Source: Actinomycetota bacterium
Lineage (GTDB): Bacteria; Actinomycetota; Geothermincolia; Fen-727; JAQURN01
NCBI GenBank assembly: GCA_028715585.1
Contig: JAQURN010000008.1
Coordinates: 1-18,169 of the forward strand
DNA length: 18,169 nt
Reading direction: 5' to 3'
Shown here: positions 6,202 to 12,439 of the stretch, piece after piece
Position numbering within the stretch: position 1 is the first letter of the stretch
Layout: every line of letters begins with the position of its first letter
Notes under the pieces: model-generated
The model's database searches: none
What the model saw: only the letters and a program-made list of their open reading frames with translations
What the model was told of the DNA's origin: nothing
Position numbers and translations under genes: made by a program

Positions 6202-6738
6202 TTAGGGATCAATGGGCGAAGAAGTTGATTTCCTTTCTGCTTGTTCTTCCAAGGAGTGACTCTTTACCTTGCTCGGGCAAAGGACATGGAGTTTGGAGTC
6301 TGAAGTCTCGATTGTGTAGTATTTCTTGGTCGTGGGGCAGCGAGGTGCCTCTTTTAAGTAACCTTCCCTCACAAGCGAATGTTTTGGCCCCACGATGCCT
6401 GCTCTCAGTTCTTTTCCCGTTCGCTGATGATACTTGTCCGAGGCTTCGAGGATACTCTGCATATTGTGTTTGCACACAGAGGATTGAATTTTAGCCTTGG
6501 ACTTAGCATCGTTAGGAAAAAAAGAAAGAAAAGCAAAAGCCATTGCCACGAGGATAACAGCCAAGAGCGCAAAGCTGATAATGACGAAACGCCAAGAGTC
6601 CAAGAGCCGGGGTTCATACTTGCTTTTTTCCATGAGGCCATAAAGCTCGTGAATCCTGGATTCCTTCAAAGCGCCACACTCATCGCAGAAGTTGTGCCCG
6701 CTTTCTATGACCTTTCCACAGTTTAAGCAAACTGGCAA
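6202..6738 (-). CDS. Zinc-ribbon, single-membrane-helix protein with pilin-like C-terminal domain
   Basis: This 178-residue protein has three parts. Residues 1-24 form a zinc ribbon with Cys4, Cys7, Cys18 and Cys21. Residues 50-74 are one strong transmembrane helix. The C-terminal part opens with a CKHNMQSILEASDKYHQRTG helix resembling the start of ComGC/type IV pilin-like globular domains, then LVREGYLKEAPRCPTTKKYY and a final LHVLCPS. The paired CP motifs suggest a disulfide outside the membrane. The family is not named and function is unknown; it may be a pseudopilin-like envelope protein. The only in-frame start is TTG at 6738, with no strong Shine-Dalgarno. It ends 6 bases from the convergent lyase-like gene, leaving no room for a terminator between them. 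Confidence 0.75.
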   Translation of the reverse strand: MPVCLNCGKVIESGHNFCDECGALKESRIHELYGLMEKSKYEPRLLDSWRFVIISFALLAVILVAMAFAFLSFFPNDAKSKAKIQSSVCKHNMQSILEASDKYHQRTGKELRAGIVGPKHSLVREGYLKEAPRCPTTKKYYTIETSDSKLHVLCPSKVKSHSLEEQAERKSTSSPIDP

Positions 6739-6776
6739 TTTGGAACTGGCTTTCGCTCACCAATTTGAAGTTTGAT

Positions 6777-6813
6777 TTCCTGCTATAATGCTAGCACGAA
6801 AAGCTTTTCTTTG
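6777..6813 (+). repeat. Promoter-leader repeat, copy 1 (tRNA-like locus)
   Basis: These 37 bases align without gaps to 7651-7687 upstream of tRNA-Val with 32 identities. The alignment covers the extended -10 TGCTATAAT and the transcribed leader. It shows that the upstream tRNA-like element and the tRNA-Val locus share an origin. Confidence 0.75.
6781..6789 (+). promoter_or_regulatory. Extended -10 promoter of the decayed tRNA-like gene
   Basis: TGC plus a perfect TATAAT (6784-6789) lies 40 bases before the tRNA-like element. No -35 box is evident. The element is intact although the tRNA body is not. Confidence 0.5.
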
Positions 6814-6829
6814 CTTCTGGCAGGGGAGA

Positions 6830-6905
6830 GGAGCACGTGACCTAGTGGTAGAGCGCTTCTCCAAGACGGAAGAAATTGCGGGTTTTAACCCCGCCCGCTC
6901 CACCA
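6830..6905 (+). pseudogene. Decayed or highly divergent tRNA-like gene
   Basis: The stretch can be laid out as an exact 76-position tRNA with CCA at 6903-6905, but parts fail. Acceptor GGAGCAC against CCGCTCC pairs only in the first five positions. The D stem GACC/GAGC keeps two pairs. The anticodon stem CTTCT/GGAAG holds, but the loop CCAAGAC lacks U33 and would read AAG, a Leu anticodon in a non-Leu (short variable arm) body. The T stem GCGGG/CCCGC is perfect with loop TTTTAAC, which lacks C56. GAGCGCTTC and GGAAG match tRNA-Val downstream, while the T-arm and acceptor do not. It is probably a pseudogene or a tRNA recombinant; a divergent working tRNA is less likely. Confidence 0.7.
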
Positions 6906-7008
6906 CTACTTTGGGAGCTTTAGCTCACTAGGCTCTTCCATAAGATTGTGTCCTTGAGATGTCTCCTAACGTGTTGCACTTTGCTGAATTTACACCAACT
7001 TGGGTGAG

Positions 7009-7034
7009 GCTTTTATCGTCCAATGGATAAAAGC
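7009..7034 (+). other. 9-bp hairpin directly before the DpnI-like reading frame
   Basis: GCTTTTATC (7009-7017) pairs perfectly with GATAAAAGC (7026-7034) around an 8-base loop, ending 8 bases before the ATG at 7043. An overlapping alternative stem TCGTC/GACGA is also possible. No Shine-Dalgarno is seen, so the stem may affect ribosome access. There is no T-run for a terminator. Confidence 0.5.
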
Positions 7035-7042
7035 GACGAATT

Positions 7043-7540
7043 ATGAAGCTAACTTTCGACGAGCAACTTGCGGCAGGCTACAAGAGTCCGTCACAAAAAG
7101 CCCGTGTCTTGACCGAGCACTGGGTTGGTGAAACAGTTTTTTGCCCGAACTGTGGATGTTCAAATATTGCGAAATACCCAAACAACCAACCGGTAGCGGA
7201 CTTTTTCTGCCCAAATTGTTATGAGGATTACGAATTAAAAAGTAAACGCAATAGCATCGGAACGAAAGTGCCTGACGGCTCCTACCGTACAAAAATGCGA
7301 CGATTGCAAAGTAACAGGAGCCCGAATCTTTTTATACTCAGTTATGATTTGCCAACTCTCCATGTTCTCAATTTTTTTTGTATACCAAAGCATCTTTTTG
7401 TGCCCGAAATTGTTGAGAAAAGGAAGCCACTCAAAGCAGGTGCTCAGCGTGCTGGGTGGATAGGTTCTAACATTCTTTTTGAGAGACAAAGGCTATTTGG
7501 AATTTGTATCACGCGGCCATTATCGGCTTGCATAAAGTAG
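7043..7540 (+). pseudogene. dpnC: DpnI-family methyl-directed restriction endonuclease, internally deleted
   Basis: The first 145 or so residues match DpnI, the endonuclease that cuts GATC when its adenine is methylated: YKSPSQKARVLTEHWV, four zinc cysteines at 34, 37, 56 and 59, then PVADFFCPNCYEDYELKSK, which carries the catalytic Asp53, Glu64 and Lys66 at the same numbers as in DpnI. DGSYRTKMRRLQSNRSPNLF and QRAGWIGSN also match. DpnI has about 254 residues, ending in a winged-helix domain that also reads methylated DNA. Here the frame stops at 165. In the +1 frame, 7476-7535 encodes LRDKGYLEFVSRGHYRLA, resembling the DpnI C-terminus. The simplest reading is a deletion of about 85-90 codons plus a frame change near 7470. 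The active site is intact but the second domain is gone. No cognate methyltransferase is nearby. Confidence 0.85.
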
Positions 7541-7650
7541 TATTTCCCCTCCGAGTCTTTCTTTCTACTGCATGTAGCAAGTCTCAATGTGATGGCAAAG
7601 ATTGCTGTAGAGAGGGAAGAAAGGCGGGATGCTGGTTTGGGGTTTGGTGA

Positions 7651-7687
7651 TTCCTGCTATAATGCTTGCATGAAAGGTTCTTCTTTG
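7651..7687 (+). repeat. Promoter-leader repeat, copy 2 (tRNA-Val locus)
   Basis: This is the partner of 6777-6813, 874 bases downstream, with 32 of 37 positions identical. It includes the promoter and leader of tRNA-Val. Confidence 0.75.
7655..7663 (+). promoter_or_regulatory. Extended -10 promoter of tRNA-Val (and probably thrS)
   Basis: TGC plus a perfect TATAAT (7658-7663) lies 36 bases before tRNA-Val. A weak TTTGGG at 7636-7641 is the only -35 candidate, with a 16-base spacer. thrS has no promoter of its own visible in the 48 bases after the tRNA. Confidence 0.6.
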
Positions 7688-7699
7688 ATTTTTAAGAGT

Positions 7700-7774
7700 G
7701 GGCGCGTAGCTCAGGGGTAGAGCGCTTCCTTGACGCGGAAGAGGTCGGTGGTTCGATTCCACCCGCGCTCACCA
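7700..7774 (+). tRNA. tRNA-Val (GAC)
   Basis: This is a 75-base cloverleaf with acceptor GGGCGCG/CGCGCTC (one G-T pair at the second position), D-arm GCTC/GAGC, anticodon stem CTTCC/GGAAG and loop TTGACGC, giving anticodon GAC at 7732-7734. The T-arm is GGTGGTTCGATTCCACC and CCA is encoded at 7772-7774. The thrS ATG follows 48 bases later. Confidence 0.96.
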
Positions 7775-7822
7775 TTTTGCTGTTTTGAAGAGCTTCTTTC
7801 AAAGCGACAAGTGAGATATCTG

Positions 7823-9757
7823 ATGGACAAAGGAAATCCGGAAAACATAACACTCGTTATTGGCGAAGACAAAGAAGTTGTGGTTCCAAGAGGTTCGACC
7901 CCCCTGGAGGTCTTGGACTATTCTGGCTCGAGCGGAGACGAGTTTCTCGTAGCCGAGATCAACGGGAAGACAATTGAATTAAACTTCCCGTTGGAGGAAA
8001 GCGGCAAACTTTCTTTTCTTGGATTCGATAGCCCTAGGGGGCGTGAAGCTTACAGGCATTCTGCCTCCCATGTGCTTGCGCAGGCGTTCAAGAGGCTCTT
8101 TCCAGAAGCCAAGCTGGCAATTGGGCCGGCGATAGAAAACGGCTTCTATTACGACTTTGCCCTTCGGGAACAACTCACTCCAGATGATTTGCCCAGGATA
8201 GAGAAAGAGATGGCAAAGATAATAGAGGAAGACTTCCCTATAACCAAAAAGGTGGTCTCGAGGTCTAGCGCAATTGAGCTCTTCAAGGAGCGTGGTGAAA
8301 TATATAAAGTGGAACTCCTCGAGGAAATAAAAGACGATAAGGTAACCATTTATAGCCAAGGAGAATTCTTTGACCTTTGCAGAGGCCCTCACCTGGCGAG
8401 CACTGGGAAAATCAAAGCTTTCAAGCTTCTTTCCATCGCGGGCGCTTACTGGAGAGGCGACGAGAAGCGCGAGATGCTTACAAGGGTGTATGGCACTGCC
8501 TTCGATTCGCAAGAAACCCTGCAAAGCTATATCGAGTCTCTAAAAGAGGCTGAGAAGAGAGATCACAGAAAGCTAGGGCGTGAGCTCGAGCTTTTCTCGA
8601 TTTCGGACGAGATTGGCCCTGGCCTCGTCATATATCACCCAAAAGGGGCAATCTTGAGGACTACCATTGAAGACTTCCTCAAGAAAGAACACGCGAAGCG
8701 AGGCTATCAACTGGTCATAACTCCGCACATAATGCGGCGACATGTATGGGAGAAGAGCGGCCATCTGGAGATGGAATATCCAATGTATTTCTTTGAAATC
8801 GAGGGGCAAGATTATGGCATAAAACCAATGAACTGCCCCGCGCACATCCAAATCTACAAGTCGAGGACCAGAGGTCATTCGGAGCTTCCTTTGAGATTTT
8901 TCGAACTGGGAACGGTATATCGGCATGAAAAGACAGGAGTGCTCCACGGGCTTTTAAGGGTAAGAGGCTTTACACAGGATGATGCCCATATTTTCTGTAC
9001 CCCAGAGCAGGTCGAGGGCGAGATTGAGTCCGCACTCTCGTTTGCGCTCGAAACCCAGCGAACCTTCGGGTTCACCAAGTTTGATATTGCACTAAGCACC
9101 CGTCCCCAACACTATGTTGGCGAGCTCAAGGAATGGGAGAACGCGGAAGCAACCCTCAAAAAGGCACTGGAAACGCTCTCTCTGGATTACTTCATCGATG
9201 AAGGCGAGGGCGTTTTCTACGGACCAAAAATCGACATCAAGCTTGAGGACGCGATAGGAAGACTCTGGCAGGGGCCAACTGTTCAATTCGACTTCAACCT
9301 CCCCAGAAGATTCGAGTTGGCTTACGTGGGAGCTGACAACAGGGAACACCTTCCAGTGATGATACATCGGACTGTCCTTGGCAGCTTGGAGCGTTTCATG
9401 GGGGTACTAATCGAGCATTATGCCGGTGCCTTCCCTCTCTGGCTAGCGCCCCTGCAGCTAGAGGTGCTTCCGATAGCCGACCGACACGTTGACTACGCAC
9501 GAAGGCTTGTGGAGAAATTTGAGGCAAACGGAATACGCGCCAGCCTCAACGAGGAAAGAGAAACCATCCAAAAGAAAATAAGGAAAGTTTGGCTTCAAAA
9601 AATCCCCTATGCGGTGATTGTGGGAGACAAGGAAATAGAATCCGATACGGTGAGCATTAGGTCGCTTTCCGGTAGGGATGAAAGAGGGCTGAGCACCAAT
9701 GCTTTCATCAAGGAGCTAATGCGTGAGATAGAGACGAAGCAAATAACAGGAGTTTAG
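7823..9757 (+). CDS. thrS: Threonine--tRNA ligase
   Basis: This 644-residue enzyme charges tRNA-Thr with threonine and edits mischarged serine. Domain order is complete. A TGS domain occupies residues 1-65. The editing domain has HSASH (His79, His83) and CRGPH (Cys186, His190). The class II core has zinc ligands Cys338, His389 and His515, plus motif 2 RFFELGTVYRHE and motif 3 HRTVLGSLERF. An anticodon-binding domain follows from about residue 543. The ATG at 7823 is chosen because the open frame upstream runs through tRNA-Val; GTGAG at 7811-7815 is a modest ribosome-binding site 7 bases away. Only 48 bases separate it from tRNA-Val, with no promoter or T-box leader. The HIT gene follows with its ribosome-binding site inside the thrS end, so the two are coupled. 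Confidence 0.99.
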   Translation: MDKGNPENITLVIGEDKEVVVPRGSTPLEVLDYSGSSGDEFLVAEINGKTIELNFPLEESGKLSFLGFDSPRGREAYRHSASHVLAQAFKRLFPEAKLAIGPAIENGFYYDFALREQLTPDDLPRIEKEMAKIIEEDFPITKKVVSRSSAIELFKERGEIYKVELLEEIKDDKVTIYSQGEFFDLCRGPHLASTGKIKAFKLLSIAGAYWRGDEKREMLTRVYGTAFDSQETLQSYIESLKEAEKRDHRKLGRELELFSISDEIGPGLVIYHPKGAILRTTIEDFLKKEHAKRGYQLVITPHIMRRHVWEKSGHLEMEYPMYFFEIEGQDYGIKPMNCPAHIQIYKSRTRGHSELPLRFFELGTVYRHEKTGVLHGLLRVRGFTQDDAHIFCTPEQVEGEIESALSFALETQRTFGFTKFDIALSTRPQHYVGELKEWENAEATLKKALETLSLDYFIDEGEGVFYGPKIDIKLEDAIGRLWQGPTVQFDFNLPRRFELAYVGADNREHLPVMIHRTVLGSLERFMGVLIEHYAGAFPLWLAPLQLEVLPIADRHVDYARRLVEKFEANGIRASLNEERETIQKKIRKVWLQKIPYAVIVGDKEIESDTVSIRSLSGRDERGLSTNAFIKELMREIETKQITGV

Positions 9758-9760
9758 AAA

Positions 9761-10237
9761 TTGGATATCATTTTTGCTCCCTGGAGGTATGAATACGTGA
9801 AAAACGCGCAAAAGCATGAAGGCTGTGTACTATGCGAAAAAGCAAAAGAAGACAAAGATAAGGAAAATCTCATCATCTTGCGGGGCGAGAGGTGCTTCGC
9901 GATGCTGAACCTTTTTCCATACACTTCAGGACACCTGATGGTTGCCCCATACAAACATGCAGGAAGCATTGAGGATATCGATGACGAAACCCTCTTAGAG
10001 ATGATGGTTATGTCAAAGAAATGCATGGGGGCTCTTAGAAAGGCATTTGACCCCGATGGCTTCAATATCGGAATCAACATCGAGCACGCTGCTGGAGCCG
10101 GCATCACCGACCACATACACATGCACATCGTCCCCAGATGGGAAGGGGACTCGAATTTCATGGCAGTCTGCGCGGATGCCAGAGTAATTCCCCTGGACCT
10201 AGAGAAGGTGTGGGAAAACCTCAAAGAATCGCTTTAG
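9761..10237 (+). CDS. HIT-family nucleotide phosphorylase/hydrolase (Ap4A phosphorylase-like)
   Basis: This 158-residue histidine-triad protein has the active motif DHIHMHIVPRW, with His118, His120 and His122. NLFPYTSGHLMVAPYKH (residues 50-66) and Cys22/Cys25 are typical of the zinc-bearing branch. Its end, EGDSNFMAVCADARVIPL, matches the actinobacterial Ap4A phosphorylase type whose gene also follows thrS, as in Mycobacterium. Such enzymes degrade Ap4A, a by-product of aminoacyl-tRNA synthetases, which gives the neighbourhood a metabolic sense. The TTG start at 9761 follows AGGAG (9748-9752) by 8 bases; that site lies in the last codons of thrS. The stop codon overlaps the convergent EF-G-like stop by four bases. 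Exact substrate preference is inferred, not shown. Confidence 0.92.
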   Translation: MDIIFAPWRYEYVKNAQKHEGCVLCEKAKEDKDKENLIILRGERCFAMLNLFPYTSGHLMVAPYKHAGSIEDIDDETLLEMMVMSKKCMGALRKAFDPDGFNIGINIEHAAGAGITDHIHMHIVPRWEGDSNFMAVCADARVIPLDLEKVWENLKESL

Positions 10238-12309
10238 TCTTCTTCTTCCTTTTTTCTCTGCGCGATTATCTTTTCCGCTATATGCTCTGGGGCTTCTTCA
10301 TAGTGGGAGAATTCCATCTTATAGATACCCCTTCCACCAGTAATAGATCTCAAATCTATGGAATAGCGCGACATCTCGCTAACCGGAACCTGAGCTTGCA
10401 CTACCTGCATCTTGGATTTCGGTTGCACCCCGAGTATTCTCCCGCGCTTGGAGTTCAAATCTCCTATAACATCCCCCATGCAGTCCTCGGGCACAGTTAC
10501 TTCCACGTTGGCAATTGGCTCGAGAATTATCGGGTCTGCTTTTGAAACTCCCTCTTTCAAAGCCTTTGAAGCCGCCATTTTGAAAGCCAGCTCCGAGGAG
10601 TCGACAGAATGGTATGTGCCATCATAGACCGTGACTTTCATATCCACCATCGGATACCCGGCAAGATATCCACCTTGCATAGCCTCGGTAACACCCTTTT
10701 CGACCCCTGGAATATATTGTCTGGGTATTGCTCCCCCGACTATCTTGTTCTCGAACTGATTGCCCTCTCCCCTCGGAAGAGGCTCTATTCTCAAAAAACA
10801 GTGCCCGTACTGCCCGTGCCCCCCTGTTTGCTTCTTGTATTTTCCTTCCGCCTCTACTTTCTTTCGAATTGTCTCCTTATAGGGAACTTTAGGGGCTTCC
10901 GTTACCACATCAACCCCAAACTTCCGGTGCAATTTCCCCACCGCTACTTCCAGATGGGCCTCGCCAGCGCCACTGAGAATAGTCTGGCTCACCTCTGTGT
11001 CTCTTGAGACGCAAAGCATTGGGTCTTCCTCCTCAAGCCTTCCAAGCGCCGTGGACAGCTTGTCCTCGTCACCTTTTGTTTTTGGCTCGACGGCAAGAGA
11101 ATACGAGGGGAGAGGGTATTCGATTCTGGGGATGATTATGGGCTTTTCTTTTGTGCACAATGTATCTCCCGTGGCTGTCTCCGCCAGTTTGGCAACCCCT
11201 CCAATCTCACCGGCAACCAAAGTGTTAACTGGTTTCTGCTCCTTCCCAAGAATTTTGTAAAGTTGCCCTATCCTCTCTGTCACCGACTTACTGGAGTTAA
11301 ATATGGATGAGTCGCTTTCCACCTTCCCTGAAAACACGCGGAAGTAAGTGAGCTTTCCAACATATGGATCAGCCATCGTCTTGAATACAAGAGCGCTGAA
11401 GGGAGCGTCTTCAGTGCGCGGAAAAGAAACGCTTTTATCATCGGTGGGCGCCACCCCTGAAATTTCGGGAAGCTCGGCAGGAGCGGGAAGGAAAGAGGAA
11501 ACAAAATCCAGAAACTCGCAAATTCCTATCCCCTTGACGGCAGACCCGCAGAGTATCGGGAAAATCTTTCTTTCCAGAATCCCGCTTTTGAGGGCAACCT
11601 CAAGCTCCTCTGTGCCGAGACTTCCTTCGTCGAGATACTTCTCCAGAAGGGCATCATCAACTTCAGCCAAAACCTCGATGAGCTTTTCGTTATACGACTT
11701 CGCGGCGTCTGAAATTTCATCGGGGAGGGTAATCTCTTTCGTTTTACCTGCTCCATCCGGCGTATAAGCTTTTAGGCTGAGAAGATCTACTATCCCTCTG
11801 AAGTCGCTTTCCGCGCCAATGGGCATGTTTAGGGGAACCGCATTTTGTCCAAATGTCTCTTGAATCTCTCCAACGGTTCGTTCAAAGCTTGCCCTCTCGC
11901 GGTCTAGCTTGCTTACGAAAAAGAATGTGGGGAGGGAAAGACTCGACGCATAGTCACTTATTATCTCCGTCTGCACCTCAACCCCGTCAACCCCCGAAAC
12001 GACTATCCCGCAGCTATCGACCACCCTTATCGCGGAAATTGCGTCGCCAATAAAATCCGCGTAACCAGGTGTGTCTACGATGACCATTTCGGTCCCGTAC
12101 CGCTCGAAGGAGGCAACTGAGCAATTTATGGAGATTTGACGTCTTACTTCCTCCTCGTCGAAATCGCTCGTGGTGCTTCCTTCCTCAACACTCCCCATCC
12201 GCTTTATGATTCCTGACGCAAACAAGATTCCCTCGGTGAGAGTGGTTTTTCCCGATCCACCATGTCCAAAGAAGCCAAGATTTCTTATTCCGCTTTTTCC
12301 AGAACTCAC
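10234..12309 (-). CDS. fusA2: Elongation factor G-like translational GTPase (FusA2 type)
   Basis: This 691-residue protein has the full EF-G domain series: a G domain to about residue 270, domain II, then EF-G III/IV/V, including GGHGQYGHCFLRIEPLPRGE in domain IV and GRILGVQPKSKMQVVQAQVP in domain V. The nucleotide motifs differ from the main factor: P-loop GHGGSGKTTL (residues 15-24) in place of AHVDAGKTT, switch I region EVRRQISINCSV in place of ERGITI, G3 DTPGYADF, and G4 SKLD in place of NKMD. This pattern marks the EF-G-like paralogue (FusA2/EF-G II) rather than the housekeeping translocase; its role in ribosome recycling or stress is not settled. The GTG at 12309 follows AGGGGG by 7 bases; an earlier in-frame TTG lies upstream of that site. 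It overlaps the HIT gene tail to tail. Confidence 0.93.
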   Translation of the reverse strand: MSSGKSGIRNLGFFGHGGSGKTTLTEGILFASGIIKRMGSVEEGSTTSDFDEEEVRRQISINCSVASFERYGTEMVIVDTPGYADFIGDAISAIRVVDSCGIVVSGVDGVEVQTEIISDYASSLSLPTFFFVSKLDRERASFERTVGEIQETFGQNAVPLNMPIGAESDFRGIVDLLSLKAYTPDGAGKTKEITLPDEISDAAKSYNEKLIEVLAEVDDALLEKYLDEGSLGTEELEVALKSGILERKIFPILCGSAVKGIGICEFLDFVSSFLPAPAELPEISGVAPTDDKSVSFPRTEDAPFSALVFKTMADPYVGKLTYFRVFSGKVESDSSIFNSSKSVTERIGQLYKILGKEQKPVNTLVAGEIGGVAKLAETATGDTLCTKEKPIIIPRIEYPLPSYSLAVEPKTKGDEDKLSTALGRLEEEDPMLCVSRDTEVSQTILSGAGEAHLEVAVGKLHRKFGVDVVTEAPKVPYKETIRKKVEAEGKYKKQTGGHGQYGHCFLRIEPLPRGEGNQFENKIVGGAIPRQYIPGVEKGVTEAMQGGYLAGYPMVDMKVTVYDGTYHSVDSSELAFKMAASKALKEGVSKADPIILEPIANVEVTVPEDCMGDVIGDLNSKRGRILGVQPKSKMQVVQAQVPVSEMSRYSIDLRSITGGRGIYKMEFSHYEEAPEHIAEKIIAQRKKEEED

Positions 12310-12352
12310 AGTTATTCCCCCTAAAAACAAACAACCCGAAAATCTAGACGTT

Positions 12353-12358
12353 ATTATA
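12353..12358 (-). promoter_or_regulatory. Candidate -10 box for the EF-G-like gene
   Basis: On the reverse strand TATAAT occupies 12358-12353, about 44 bases before the GTG start, in the 130-base region between this gene and der. No -35 hexamer fits at 16-18 bases, so the call is tentative. I see only a weak forward promoter for der (TTGTTC 12377, TAATTT 12400). Confidence 0.35.
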
Positions 12359-12439
12359 ACCTACGGGTTAGTTTTCTTGTTCCATGCTTAGCTTTTTGTT
12401 AATTTGATAGAAGTAGGAGACCTGATTCGAGGAAAGCAG

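Noticed and set aside
6379..6726. Forward open frame opposite the zinc-ribbon protein
   Set aside because: The reverse strand encodes a coherent zinc ribbon, membrane helix and conserved cysteines; the forward frame shows nothing.
6906..7008. Second tRNA-like fragment suggested by GGGAGCTTTAGCTCACTAGG
   Set aside because: Only a short resemblance to a tRNA 5' end; no anticodon arm, T-arm or acceptor partner follows, and the GAGC/GCTC pairing is just a 4-bp hairpin.
7565..7762. Reverse open frame beginning MESNHRPLPRQGSALPLSYAP
   Set aside because: A classic artefact of translating the reverse strand of a tRNA gene; it overlaps tRNA-Val and its promoter.
7730..7822. Upstream extension of thrS to a start inside tRNA-Val
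   Set aside because: The extra residues derive from the tRNA and its trailer; the ATG at 7823 gives a normal ThrRS N-terminus.
7775..7822. Possible T-box or other tRNA-sensing leader before thrS
   Set aside because: Only 48 bases separate the tRNA from the start codon, too short for a T-box, and no specifier or terminator structure is present.
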